From an uncultured Collinsella sp. (GTDB lineage: Bacteria > Actinomycetota > Coriobacteriia > Coriobacteriales > Coriobacteriaceae), in NCBI GenBank assembly GCA_900757705.1, contig CAAEOW010000028.1:1-45234 (forward strand): 45,234 nt of DNA, written 5' to 3'. The position numbers were made by a program, and so were the translations under genes. Each line of letters starts with the position of its first letter. Position 1 is the stretch's first letter. Shown here piece after piece: positions 23,287 through 31,558 of the stretch. The notes under the pieces are model-generated. The model was not told where the DNA came from. It made no database searches and saw only the letters and a list, made by a program, of their open reading frames with translations.

Positions 23287-24096
23287 ATGTCTAACCTTAT
23301 GGACAGCTTCCGCCTGGACGGCAAGGTCGCGCTCGTGACCGGCGCCACCTATGGCATCGGCATGGCCATGGCCGAGGCACTCGGCGAAGCCGGCGCCAGG
23401 ATCGCCTTTAACGCCCGTCACGCCGACAAGGTCGCCGAGGCCGAGAAGCACTACCGCGAGCTGGGCTTTGATGCTCACGGCTATGTTGCCGACGTCACCG
23501 ACGAGGCCGTCGTCGCCGAGCTCATCGCCAAGATCGAGGCCGATTTTGGCACCACGCCCGACATTCTGGTCAACAACGCCGGCGTCATCCAGCGCACCCC
23601 GATGCTCGACATGAGCGCCGAGGACTTCCGTCGCGTCGTCGACATCGACCTCAATGCCCCGTTCATCGTGTCCAAGGCCTGCCTGCCGGGCATGATCGCC
23701 AAGGGTCACGGCAAGATCATCAATATCTGCTCCATGATGAGCGAGCTGGGCCGCGAGACCATCGCCGGCTATGCCGCCGCCAAGGGCGGACTCAAGATGC
23801 TCACCAAGAACATCTGCTCCGAGTTTGGCGAGGCCAATATCCAGTGCAACGGCATTGGGCCCGGCTACATCGCCACGCCGCAGACCGCACCGCTGCGCGA
23901 GACGCAGCCCGACGGCAGCCGCCACCCGTTTGACCAGTTCATCATTGCCAAGACGCCGGCCGCCCGTTGGGGCACGCCCGAGGACCTGAAGGGCCCCGCC
24001 GTGTTCCTGGCTTCCGACGCATCGAACTTCGTCAACGGGCACATTCTGTACGTGGACGGCGGCATCCTCGCCTACATCGGCAAACAGCCGCAATAG
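23287..24096 (+). CDS. dhuD: SDR-family reductase, DhuD/gluconate 5-dehydrogenase type
   Basis: This 269-aa short-chain dehydrogenase has the nucleotide motif TGATYGIG, NNAG, the catalytic Ser in NICSMMSELG and Tyr/Lys in YAAAKGG. The C-terminal half (TPAARWGTPEDLKGPAVFLA, FVNGHILYVDGG) is that of the gluconate 5-dehydrogenase group. In streptococci the same enzyme type, DhuD, reduces 3-deoxy-D-glycero-2,5-hexodiulosonate to KDG beside DhuI. Here too it is followed by a DhuI-type isomerase, which decides the assignment; KduD is the functional equivalent. The start at ATG 23287 follows GGAAGG, rejecting a nine-residue upstream extension. Pectin-regulon operators precede it. Confidence 0.85.
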   Translation: MSNLMDSFRLDGKVALVTGATYGIGMAMAEALGEAGARIAFNARHADKVAEAEKHYRELGFDAHGYVADVTDEAVVAELIAKIEADFGTTPDILVNNAGVIQRTPMLDMSAEDFRRVVDIDLNAPFIVSKACLPGMIAKGHGKIINICSMMSELGRETIAGYAAAKGGLKMLTKNICSEFGEANIQCNGIGPGYIATPQTAPLRETQPDGSRHPFDQFIIAKTPAARWGTPEDLKGPAVFLASDASNFVNGHILYVDGGILAYIGKQPQ

Positions 24097-24105
24097 GCTG
24101 CGGCC

Positions 24106-24197
24106 GCGCGGAGCACGGCACCTTGGCGCTCAAACCGTCGCTCGCGTACCGAAGTACGCTTCGCTCCTCTTTCACGCCAATCTGCCGCACTCCGCGC
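24106..24197 (+). repeat. 92-nt multi-tier hairpin between dhuD and dhuI
   Basis: Nested complementary stretches: GCGCGGAG/CTCCGCGC, GGCA/TGCC, TTGGCG/CGCCAA and an inner GCGTAC-CGAA-GTACGC tetraloop hairpin. It begins 10 nt after the dhuD stop. A second hairpin, GCCAACC...GGTTGGC, lies at 24270-24302. Together they fill the 266-bp intercistronic gap. Confidence 0.7.
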
Positions 24198-24362
24198 GCC
24201 CTCGCCACCGTCACGCACCAGCCAACACAGGCGCTTCGGTTTGTGCGGAACTCGCGACAGACTTAACTGCCAACCGCCCGCATAGCTCATCGCGGGTTGG
24301 CTTTGCCGCCGCCCGCGCACAGAAACAAAAAACTGGAAGATTAAGTTGAAAGGTTAACTCAA

Positions 24363-25004
24363 ATGAAGATCGCTCTAATCAACGAGAATTCTCAGAACTC
24401 CAAGAACCCTATGATCGAGGCTGCCCTTAAGAAGGTTGTCGAGCCCATGGGGCACACCGTCTTTAACTATGGCATGTATGCCGACGCCGGCTCCAAGCCC
24501 CTCACCTACGTGCAGAACGGCATTCTTGCCGCCGTGCTGCTCAACTCCGGTGCCGCCGACTACGTCGTGACCGGCTGCGGCACCGGCGAGGGTGCTATGC
24601 TCGCCTGCAACTCCTTCCCCGGCGTGCTGTGCGGCCATGTTGCCGACCCGCTGGATGCCTATACCTTTGCCCAGGTCAACGATGGCAACGCCGTCGCCAT
24701 GCCCTTCGCGCTCAAGAACGGCTGGGGCCAGGAGCTCAACCTCGAGTACACCTTCGAGAAGCTCTTTGGCTTTGGTTCGGGCAACGGCTATCCCGCCGAG
24801 CGCGTTGAGCCCGAGCAGCGCAACAAGAAGATCCTCGATGGCGTGCGCGCTGTGACCATGCGTCCGCTCGTCGACGTCCTGGGCGAGATCGATCAGGACC
24901 TGGTGAAGGGCGCACTTGCCGGCGAGCACTTCCAGGAGTACTTCTTTGCCAACGCCACCGACGAGGTCATCATCGCCAAGGTCAAGGAGCTCTTGGGTCT
25001 GTAA
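24363..25004 (+). CDS. dhuI: RpiB/LacAB-family sugar isomerase, DhuI type
   Basis: This 213-aa isomerase converts 4-deoxy-L-threo-5-hexosulose uronate (formed spontaneously from unsaturated uronate) to the diulosonate used by DhuD. It starts MKIALINENSQNSKNPMI, with VVEPMGHTVFNYGMY, VTGCGTGEGAMLACNSFPGV and the tail stretch GYPAERVEPEQRNKKILD. These match my memory of streptococcal DhuI rather than ribose-5-phosphate isomerase, which is shorter (about 150 aa). The catalytic Cys region is within CGTGEG. ATG follows AAAGG. It is second in the dhuD-dhuI unit and ends before a strong terminator. It replaces KduI of other pectin degraders. Confidence 0.87.
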   Translation: MKIALINENSQNSKNPMIEAALKKVVEPMGHTVFNYGMYADAGSKPLTYVQNGILAAVLLNSGAADYVVTGCGTGEGAMLACNSFPGVLCGHVADPLDAYTFAQVNDGNAVAMPFALKNGWGQELNLEYTFEKLFGFGSGNGYPAERVEPEQRNKKILDGVRAVTMRPLVDVLGEIDQDLVKGALAGEHFQEYFFANATDEVIIAKVKELLGL

Positions 25005-25050
25005 TAAGGCCCACGGGGCGCACCGACCCCCAACAAACCGCCAGACAAAA

Positions 25051-25086
25051 GGCGCCGCGACGATCCATGTGTCGCGGCGCCTTTTT
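25051..25086 (+). terminator. Intrinsic terminator of the dhuD-dhuI operon
   Basis: GGCGCCGCGAC pairs with GTCGCGGCGCC (11 bp, 9-nt loop) followed by TTTTT. Confidence 0.9.
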
Positions 25087-25142
25087 AGATTGGCTATCGC
25101 TTGAGTCACCGCAAGGCGGCCGCTCCCCTATTTGCCAAGAGC

Positions 25143-27092
25143 CTACAGCTCGCAGGCGACCTTGTAGCCGTCGCCGATGGCGTCGCGGATGTTGCCGCAC
25201 TTCTGGGCATCGCCCAGCACGTGGGTGGCAACGCCGGCAACGGCAAGGTCATCGGCCAGCTTGGTGTTGGGGCGGTAACCCATGGCAAGCACCAGCGTAT
25301 CGGCGTCGGCGATGGTATGGACTTCGCCGTCCTTTTCGTAACTGATGGCGTCCTCGGTAATCTCAGTCACCTTGGCCTCGGTCAGCACGTGAACGCCCTT
25401 GGAGAGCATGCGCGTGATGAGCACCGCGCGACCGGCGCCACCCTCGTTGGCGGCAAGCGTCTTGGTCATCTCGATGACGGTGACATCGCGGTTGGCCGGC
25501 GACAGATCGTTGACCAACGGGGCCAGGTAATCGGCCGTCTCGCAGCCGACGGTGCCGCCGCCCACAATGACGATCTTCTTGCCCGGGAAAGCCTTGCCGC
25601 CCAGCAGGTCATCAGCCGTCATGACCTGCTTAAAGCCCTGCATAAAGGCCGGGGCGATGGGTTCGGCGCCATAGGCCAGGACAACCTCGTAACCCGCGTA
25701 GTCGCGCTGAATGTCCTCGGCCGAAAGCTCGGTACCAAAGACGCACTTCACGCCCGCCTCAGCAAGACGGCGATACTGGTACTTGATCACGCGCGTGAGC
25801 TCCTGCTTTGCCGGCGGAACGGCCGCGATGCGCATCTCGCCGCCCGGCTCGTCCTGCTTATCCACGAGCACCACGTTGTGGCCGCGCTTGGCGGCAATGT
25901 AGGCTGCCTCCATGCCCGCAGGACCGGCGCCCACAACGAGTACGTTTTTGGCCTCGGCGGCAGGCTCGTAGCCAGCCTCGTCGCGCTCCACGTCCGGGTT
26001 GACGGTGCAGGAGATGCGCTTGCCAAACATGATGCCGTTCAGGCAGCGCAGGCAGCCAATGCAGGGGCGGATGTCGTCGGCGTTGCCGGCAGCGGCTTTG
26101 TTGCAGAACTCGGCATCACACAGATTGGCGCGACCCATCATGCAGATATCGGCAGCACCGTCCTCAATCAGCTCCTCGGCGATCCAAGCCTCGTTAATGC
26201 GGCCGACCGTGGCAACGGGAATGTTGACGTGCTTTTTGATCTCGCGCGAGCAGGCGGCGTGCGAGGCCTGCTGGGTACCGGCGGCGGGAATCGCGGAGCC
26301 GCGCTTGATGGTGGTACCACCCGACACATGAATCATGTCGACACCGGCCTTCTCCAGGCGACGCGAGACGTAGATCATGTCGTTGAGGGTCAGACCGCCA
26401 TCGGTGTACTCGTCGCCCGAAATGCGGACGTCGATGATAAAGTCCTTGCCGCAGCGCTCGCGAATCTCGGCGATGACTTCGAGCAGGAAGCGCATGCGGG
26501 CGTCGAGCGAGCCGCCGTACTCGTCGGTGCGCTTGTTGTAGAGCGGAGTCAAAAAGCCGCCGAGCATACCGTGGGCGTGCGCCGCGTGGACTTCGACGCC
26601 ATCGACGCCGGCCTTCTGCATGCGCACGGCAGCGTCGCCAAACTGATGCGTGAGCACGTGAATCTCGTCGACCGTGATGGGGCGCGGTGCCTCGCGGGCG
26701 TAAGACGGGCCCACAAAGGACGGAGCGATCAGGCGAGGCGTGCCCGGAATGTTAAAGGCCATGTAGGCGGGGTGGAAGAGCTGCGGCATGATCTTGCAGC
26801 CGTACTCGTGGACGGCCGCGGCGAGCTTTTCCCAGCCGGGGATAAACGTGTCGTCGTAGCAGCACATGTCACCCGGCAGATAGGTATAGGTAGGCTCGAC
26901 CGTCACGACCTCGGTGATGATGAGGCCCACGCCGCCCTTGGCGCGGGCACGGTAATGATCGACCAAGTCGTCGGTCACATAGCCATGATCGGCCAGGTTG
27001 GTAGATACCGGCGGCATAAAGACGCGGTTCTTGACCTCGGTCGTACCGACCTTGATCGGGCTAAAGAGCATCGGGTAGGCGGATGACTCCAT
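25143..27092 (-). CDS. NADH:flavin oxidoreductase, 2-enoate/2,4-dienoyl reductase type
   Basis: This 649-aa three-domain flavoenzyme has an N-terminal old-yellow-enzyme barrel with FMN (residues 1-370: SPIKVGTTEVKNRVFMPP, VHAAHAHGMLGGFLTP, YNKRTDEYGGS). A 4Fe-4S site follows (CIGCLRCLNG and a later Cys in ISCTVNP). The C-terminal FAD/NAD half has two Rossmann motifs, VLVVGAGPAGMEAA and IVIVGGGTVGCETA. Such enzymes reduce C=C bonds next to a carbonyl (FadH, BaiCD, enoate reductase). The start follows AAAGGAAG. It comes after the pectin genes on the same strand but is separated by 198 bp and a dispersed repeat. Whether it acts on dehydrated sugars or plant phenolics is unknown. Confidence 0.9.
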   Translation of the reverse strand: MESSAYPMLFSPIKVGTTEVKNRVFMPPVSTNLADHGYVTDDLVDHYRARAKGGVGLIITEVVTVEPTYTYLPGDMCCYDDTFIPGWEKLAAAVHEYGCKIMPQLFHPAYMAFNIPGTPRLIAPSFVGPSYAREAPRPITVDEIHVLTHQFGDAAVRMQKAGVDGVEVHAAHAHGMLGGFLTPLYNKRTDEYGGSLDARMRFLLEVIAEIRERCGKDFIIDVRISGDEYTDGGLTLNDMIYVSRRLEKAGVDMIHVSGGTTIKRGSAIPAAGTQQASHAACSREIKKHVNIPVATVGRINEAWIAEELIEDGAADICMMGRANLCDAEFCNKAAAGNADDIRPCIGCLRCLNGIMFGKRISCTVNPDVERDEAGYEPAAEAKNVLVVGAGPAGMEAAYIAAKRGHNVVLVDKQDEPGGEMRIAAVPPAKQELTRVIKYQYRRLAEAGVKCVFGTELSAEDIQRDYAGYEVVLAYGAEPIAPAFMQGFKQVMTADDLLGGKAFPGKKIVIVGGGTVGCETADYLAPLVNDLSPANRDVTVIEMTKTLAANEGGAGRAVLITRMLSKGVHVLTEAKVTEITEDAISYEKDGEVHTIADADTLVLAMGYRPNTKLADDLAVAGVATHVLGDAQKCGNIRDAIGDGYKVACEL

Positions 27093-27209
27093 ACAGGCTT
27101 CCTTTCGTTTAAGCCGCTCGGCGGCAATTGCTAACGTACCTATCGTATCAGCAACCGCGCTGTACCCGACCGTGCACGTTCCCCCGGCTTTTACTCAGCC
27201 CACAAAAAA

Positions 27210-27274
27210 GTTGCGGTGGAATACGGAGTAGATGAGGCTTTTGACAGGCAAAACAGTCCGTATTTCACCGCAAC
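27210..27274. repeat. Dispersed hairpin repeat TTGCGGTGAAATACGG, copy 2
   Basis: GTTGCGGTGGAATACGGA (27210-27227) pairs with the arm at 27257-27274. It is the same family as 19443-19505 and lies 17 nt after the stop of the GltD-like gene. Confidence 0.8.
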
Positions 27275-27290
27275 TGATGGATGGGATGGG

Positions 27291-28508
27291 TTAGATGCCC
27301 AGGTAGCTGGTCATGCCTTCGACGGCGAGCTTGGCGCCGGCTACAGCATGGACCACAGTGAGCGGGCCGTTGACCACGTCGCCGGCGGCAAAGACGCCCG
27401 GCACGGTGGTCATGCCGTGCTCATCGACCGAAAGAAGGCCACGATGGTCGGTCTCCAGACCGCCCGTCGTAAGCACCAGCTTGTCCTTAGGCACTTGCGA
27501 GGCCGCAATCACAACCGTGTCGGCGGGCACATGGTCAAGTTCTTCCTCGTAGCCCACCACGTTGTCGTCCTCGTCAAAGATAGCCGTCTCGAACACCGGA
27601 CCGTTATCGTCGATGGCGCAGATCGCCTTGCCGCGCACGATCTCGGCACCATCAAGCTCGGTCAGCTCCACCTCGTCATCGATGGCCGAGATATGGCGCG
27701 ATCGGGCATACACGGTAACCTTGCGAGCGCCCGAGCGCAGAGCCGTGCGGGCAACATCCATGGCCACGTTGCCGGCGCCGATAACCGCCACGTTCTGACC
27801 GATCGCCACGCTCGTGGGATCGACCAGGTAATCGATACCAAACAGTACGTTACCACGCGACTCGCCGGGAATACCCAGCTTGCGGGCGCGCCAGGTACCG
27901 GTACCGACAAAGACCGCATCGTAGCCGTCGCGCAACAGGTCGTCGATATGCAGCGCGCCACCGATGGTGGTCGAGGGACGGACGCGCACGCCAAGCGAGC
28001 ACATCACGTGACGGTACTTTTGCACGAGAGCACGGGGCAGGCGAAACTCGGGGATGCCGTACTCCAGCACGCCGCCGATCTCGGGGCGCTGTTCAAACAC
28101 CGTGACGGCACAGCCCAGCTGGGCCATCTTAATGGCCGCGGTAATGCCGGCAGGACCGGAACCGACCACGGCAACCTGCTTGCCGCACGACGGCGCAGGC
28201 TTCCACTCCTTACGATCCAAATACGCAGTCGAGATATAGTTCTCGATGCTCGAGAAGTGCACCGGCGCACCCTTGCGGCCCTGGATGCACGCGCCCTCGC
28301 ACCGACCCGAATGGTTGCAGATCATGGAGCAGACCGCGCTCATGGGGTTGTTCTGGAACAGCAGCCCACCTGCCTCTTCCAGACGGCGCTGCTTAAACAG
28401 GTCGATGACCTGCGGAATAGGCGTCTGAACCGGACAGCCTTTAAGCTGGCAGAACGCCTTCTTGCACCCAAGGCAACGGTTCGCTTCCTCAACAATATGA
28501 ATAGCCAT
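27291..28508 (-). CDS. GltD-like NAD(P)/FAD-dependent oxidoreductase with Fe-S cluster
   Basis: This 405-aa protein resembles the small subunit of glutamate synthase and related electron-transfer flavoproteins. The N-terminal Fe-S module has CLGCKKAFCQLKGCPV and CSMICNHSGRCEGAC. The FAD site is VAVVGSGPAGITAA, the NAD(P) site VAVIGAGNVAMDVA, and the C-terminal FAD motif GVFAAGDVVNGPLTVVHA. No large glutamate synthase subunit is nearby, so it more likely feeds electrons to another partner, perhaps the adjacent enoate-reductase-like enzyme. The start at ATG 28508 follows AGGAGAGG; the open frame continues 24 codons upstream into the preceding gene. It is 50 nt behind the isomerase gene in the same unit. 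Confidence 0.88.
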   Translation of the reverse strand: MAIHIVEEANRCLGCKKAFCQLKGCPVQTPIPQVIDLFKQRRLEEAGGLLFQNNPMSAVCSMICNHSGRCEGACIQGRKGAPVHFSSIENYISTAYLDRKEWKPAPSCGKQVAVVGSGPAGITAAIKMAQLGCAVTVFEQRPEIGGVLEYGIPEFRLPRALVQKYRHVMCSLGVRVRPSTTIGGALHIDDLLRDGYDAVFVGTGTWRARKLGIPGESRGNVLFGIDYLVDPTSVAIGQNVAVIGAGNVAMDVARTALRSGARKVTVYARSRHISAIDDEVELTELDGAEIVRGKAICAIDDNGPVFETAIFDEDDNVVGYEEELDHVPADTVVIAASQVPKDKLVLTTGGLETDHRGLLSVDEHGMTTVPGVFAAGDVVNGPLTVVHAVAGAKLAVEGMTSYLGI

Positions 28509-28558
28509 CGGTTCCTCTCCTGGACCTCTACGACAATCTCTTTCGCCAACCTGCTTCG

Positions 28559-29476
28559 TTACAGAATCACGTGCTCGCACATCACGCTGCGGCCCATGCG
28601 CAGCAACTCGTCGCGCGAACGCTCGACCGTGGACGGTGTGCTGTTCTCGATAACGGTCATAATGCCCGGTCGCGCGGCCGCGGCCCAGGCGGCAATAGCC
28701 TCAAAAACAAAGTTTCCGCACGTACAGGCGCCGTGGCATACCAAACGAGAGCCCGAGCCATCACACCAGCCATCCTGGTCCTCGTTGTCTACGATCTCGT
28801 AGTCCTTTGCATGCAGCACGCGAATCTTGCTGCCGCACAGGTGCAACATACGCGACACCTGCTCGGAAGCCTCACCGACGATCGTGGGATGCAGCAGCGA
28901 CACCGGGTCGTAGATCACGCCGAGCGCCGGGCTCGGGACGCGCTCCAGAACCTCGCGGCAGCGCCCGGGCGTATTGACGATCTCGTTCCAACCGGGCTCG
29001 ATCAGAAGCTCGCCGCCCTCCTTTTCGGCCATCGAGCACACGCGTGCGAGTCCTTTGCAAAACGCATCGAGCGCAGCGGCCGAAAAACGGTCATCGGCCA
29101 TCTTGTTCTGCGCGTTAGGGCGCCCCGTCTCGGTCCCCACCGGACAGCCCCCAAGCCAGCGCGCGAACCTCAGGCACGCCTCGTACTCGGCATAGGTATC
29201 CACCAGTTGATTCTGATCGGGCGTTGCCAGGTTTTTATAGCAGCCGAGCACCGCCACCTGCACGCCGTTGGTGTCGAGCACCTCGCGCAGATGGTCGGCG
29301 AGTTCGTGCGTAAGGCCGGAACGGTTAATGCCAAAGGACTTGTAGAGTACTTTGCTCGGCAGCTGAATGCACGAGAAACCCAGTTTGCCTGCCATGCGAA
29401 TGCGCTCCTCGACCGTACCCTCGGGCAGGTCGTGCAGGCGCACGCCGACGCTCAGTGCGCCTTTTGACTGCGCCAT
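28559..29476 (-). CDS. Sugar phosphate isomerase/epimerase (xylose-isomerase-like TIM barrel)
   Basis: This 305-aa protein has a TIM-barrel fold of the AP_endonuc_2 type: SVGVRLHDLP, GKLGFSCIQL, VQVAVLGCYKN, a metal-ligand Glu in LLIEPGW, GVIYDPVSLLHP, RVLHAKDYEI and MTVIENSTPS. It probably isomerises or epimerises a sugar or uronate derivative using a divalent metal. The start at ATG 29476 follows GGAGG that lies in the last codons of the GH105 gene, with only 2 nt between stop and start, so the two are coupled. This coupling suggests a substrate released by the GH105 enzyme or a related pectic sugar. The exact reaction is unknown. Confidence 0.82.
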   Translation of the reverse strand: MAQSKGALSVGVRLHDLPEGTVEERIRMAGKLGFSCIQLPSKVLYKSFGINRSGLTHELADHLREVLDTNGVQVAVLGCYKNLATPDQNQLVDTYAEYEACLRFARWLGGCPVGTETGRPNAQNKMADDRFSAAALDAFCKGLARVCSMAEKEGGELLIEPGWNEIVNTPGRCREVLERVPSPALGVIYDPVSLLHPTIVGEASEQVSRMLHLCGSKIRVLHAKDYEIVDNEDQDGWCDGSGSRLVCHGACTCGNFVFEAIAAWAAAARPGIMTVIENSTPSTVERSRDELLRMGRSVMCEHVIL

Positions 29477-29478
29477 GC

Positions 29479-30714
29479 CTAGACCTCCTTGCACGCATTG
29501 ATGCCTGGCGTGTAGCCGCCAAACGGGTCGTCGATGGAGCACACGCCCGAAGGGGCAAGCGGATCGCGCTTACCGGCAAGCTTGTCATGATGCATGGTCT
29601 CGATATAGGCAAGCACCAGCGGCGCCACGCCCTTCGCGTCGTTTTTGACGACGGGCTCGCTCATGTAGTAGCCAAACGTGCCCTCGCGGTGCGCGGTGTT
29701 GCCAAGACCCGCCACCAGGCAGATGTTGTCGAGCGCCAGCTGCCCGTCGCGCTCGGACAGGCACGTGTCGCAGATGCCGTCAAACGCACGGCGGCCGTAC
29801 TGGTAGTAGCGCTCGCCCAGCACGCCCAGGCGCACGCCCTTCATGATGGCGTTGGCAAAGATGGCGCTGCCCGACTCCTCCAGATAGTTGGGGGCGATAT
29901 TAGGCAGGTTGATGACCTGGTGCCACATGCCGGTCTTCTCGTCCTGATACGGCAGCATGGCGTCGATCAGGTCGTGGAACATCTTGCGGATCTCGTCCTT
30001 CTCGGCCGACATCGAGGGCGGCATGAGCTCCCAGGTATCGATGAGCGCCATGGCGAACCAGCCCTCGGCGCGCAGCCAGAAGTTGGCCGAAAGGCCGGTG
30101 ACGGGATCGCACCAGAACTGCTTGCGGCTCGCGTCGTAGGCGTGATAGTACAGGCCGTTGAGGGGGTTGCGCATCAGGTCATGCACGACCTGGAACATAT
30201 GGAAACTATCCGAGCAGGCACGGCGGTTGTGGAAGCTCAGCTCGTACTGCATGTAGAACGGCTGCGCCATGTACATGCCGTCGAGCCAGATCTGGTTGGG
30301 GTAGACGGCTTTGTGCCAAAACACACCCTCTTTGGTACGCGGCTGGGTTTCGAGCTGACGATAGATGGTATCCATGGCGGCACGGTACTTGGGCTTGCCC
30401 ACCAGGTCATAGAGTTTGTAGAGGGTTTTGCCCGCATTGACGTTGTCGAGGTTGTATTCCTGGGGATCGTAATGCTTGATGGTGCCGTCATCCTGGACAA
30501 AAAAGTCGATATAGTCGTCAGCGAAGGTCAGGTAGCGCTGCTCGCCGGTGATCTCGTACAGCTCGATGAGTGCCTTGATCATGCAGCCGTCAATGTAATT
30601 CCAGGTGTTCTCCTTGCCGGCGCGAAGCTTTTCGATATTCCAGGCCGGCGCCTGAGGCGTAGAGGTCTCGATCAACTGCTCGATATAACGGTCCAGAATC
30701 TGATTGCAACCCAT
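29479..30714 (-). CDS. GH105 unsaturated rhamnogalacturonyl/galacturonyl hydrolase
   Basis: This 411-aa alpha/alpha-barrel enzyme of the YteR/RhiN type removes the unsaturated uronate from the non-reducing end of pectin lyase products by hydrating its double bond. The catalytic Asp145 is in IWLDGMYMAQPF, with a second conserved Asp90 in YNLDNVNAG and the barrel motif AEGWFAMALID. No signal peptide is present, so it works on imported disaccharides. The start follows AGAGGGGA. Two pectin operators stand upstream. Its product 5-keto-4-deoxyuronate feeds DhuI and DhuD. Confidence 0.93.
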   Translation of the reverse strand: MGCNQILDRYIEQLIETSTPQAPAWNIEKLRAGKENTWNYIDGCMIKALIELYEITGEQRYLTFADDYIDFFVQDDGTIKHYDPQEYNLDNVNAGKTLYKLYDLVGKPKYRAAMDTIYRQLETQPRTKEGVFWHKAVYPNQIWLDGMYMAQPFYMQYELSFHNRRACSDSFHMFQVVHDLMRNPLNGLYYHAYDASRKQFWCDPVTGLSANFWLRAEGWFAMALIDTWELMPPSMSAEKDEIRKMFHDLIDAMLPYQDEKTGMWHQVINLPNIAPNYLEESGSAIFANAIMKGVRLGVLGERYYQYGRRAFDGICDTCLSERDGQLALDNICLVAGLGNTAHREGTFGYYMSEPVVKNDAKGVAPLVLAYIETMHHDKLAGKRDPLAPSGVCSIDDPFGGYTPGINACKEV

Positions 30715-30742
30715 TGCTGTCCCCTCTGACGTTATTGATGGG

Positions 30743-30808
30743 TGAACGTTTCCCCTAGTGTAACGCGAACGGGGATTATAGGGTGAACGTTAACCCTATA
30801 ATCCCCGT
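30743..30808. promoter_or_regulatory. Two pectin-regulon operators upstream of the GH105 gene
   Basis: Site 1: GGGTGAACGTTTCCCC (core 30743-30752). Site 2: core TGAACGTTAA (30784-30793) at the centre of a 40-bp palindrome with 16-nt perfect arms, 30769-30784 (ACGGGGATTATAGGGT) and 30793-30808. The second also lies just after the SGNH gene stop, so it could form a transcript-end hairpin. Confidence 0.75.
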
Positions 30809-30821
30809 GAACGGCAAACTT

Positions 30822-31490
30822 TTAACGGCAAACGGCGGTGAGGCCCGCAGCGATGCGATGCGCCAGGCGCTCATAGCCGGTAGGGCTGTAATGCAGACCG
30901 TCCGGCATGTAGAGCCCGCGGTGCTCCGGCAAAAACGGGCTGATGCCGCTTTGCGCATACAGGTCGATCACCGGCACCGAGTAGCGATCGCAGACCTCCA
31001 GCATCGCGCGCACATAGGCGTCTTGCGTCAGGCCCAGATGGTTGGCCTCGTTGCTTGCCGGAATATCCTTCTCGTGTTTGCCGCTCGTCTTGCACGGCGT
31101 CATAAACACCAGCTTTGCCTGAGGCGAGCGCGCCGTGATGGTGCGGATCAGGTAGTCGAGCGCACCGTAGAACTCGTGCACGTCCGTGCTGCCCAGCTCT
31201 CCCAGCGGCACGTTACGGCTAAAGTCGTTAACGCCGCCAAAGACGATGCAGATATCTGCCGTGTGATCGATGCCGTCCAAGCGCTCGACAAACGAATCGC
31301 TACGGTCGGCCTTGACGGCAATACGCGAACCCTTAATACCAAAGTTCTCGATCGTAGCGCCGCCCAGCAGCGCACCCAGGTGCGAAGTCCAGGAGATATC
31401 GTTGCCTCCCCCGCCGCATCCGTTATCGCCCCAGGTGGTCGAATCGCCAAAGCAGCAGATGGTCGATTCGCTCAAGTTTTTCGTTTCCAT
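30822..31490 (-). CDS. SGNH/GDSL-family esterase
   Basis: This 222-aa hydrolase has block I FGDSTTWG (nucleophile Ser17), block III GVNDF and block V DGLHYSPTGY with the catalytic Asp/His. In a pectin locus it most likely removes acetyl groups from galacturonate or rhamnogalacturonan oligomers, as rhamnogalacturonan acetylesterases do (inference). It has no signal peptide, so it is cytoplasmic. The start at ATG 31490 follows GAGGAGAAG; the frame is open for another 123 codons upstream, but that part overlaps the next gene and looks non-coding. Confidence 0.87.
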   Translation of the reverse strand: METKNLSESTICCFGDSTTWGDNGCGGGGNDISWTSHLGALLGGATIENFGIKGSRIAVKADRSDSFVERLDGIDHTADICIVFGGVNDFSRNVPLGELGSTDVHEFYGALDYLIRTITARSPQAKLVFMTPCKTSGKHEKDIPASNEANHLGLTQDAYVRAMLEVCDRYSVPVIDLYAQSGISPFLPEHRGLYMPDGLHYSPTGYERLAHRIAAGLTAVCR

Positions 31491-31558
31491 ATTCTTCTCC
31501 TCACCCGCACACCGGCGGTCATACAGGTACATACCGTTCATTCGCAACATCCGAGGGG

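Noticed and set aside
25101..27086. 661-aa plus-strand open frame
   Set aside because: Exact antisense of the enoate-reductase-like gene, which has all family motifs.
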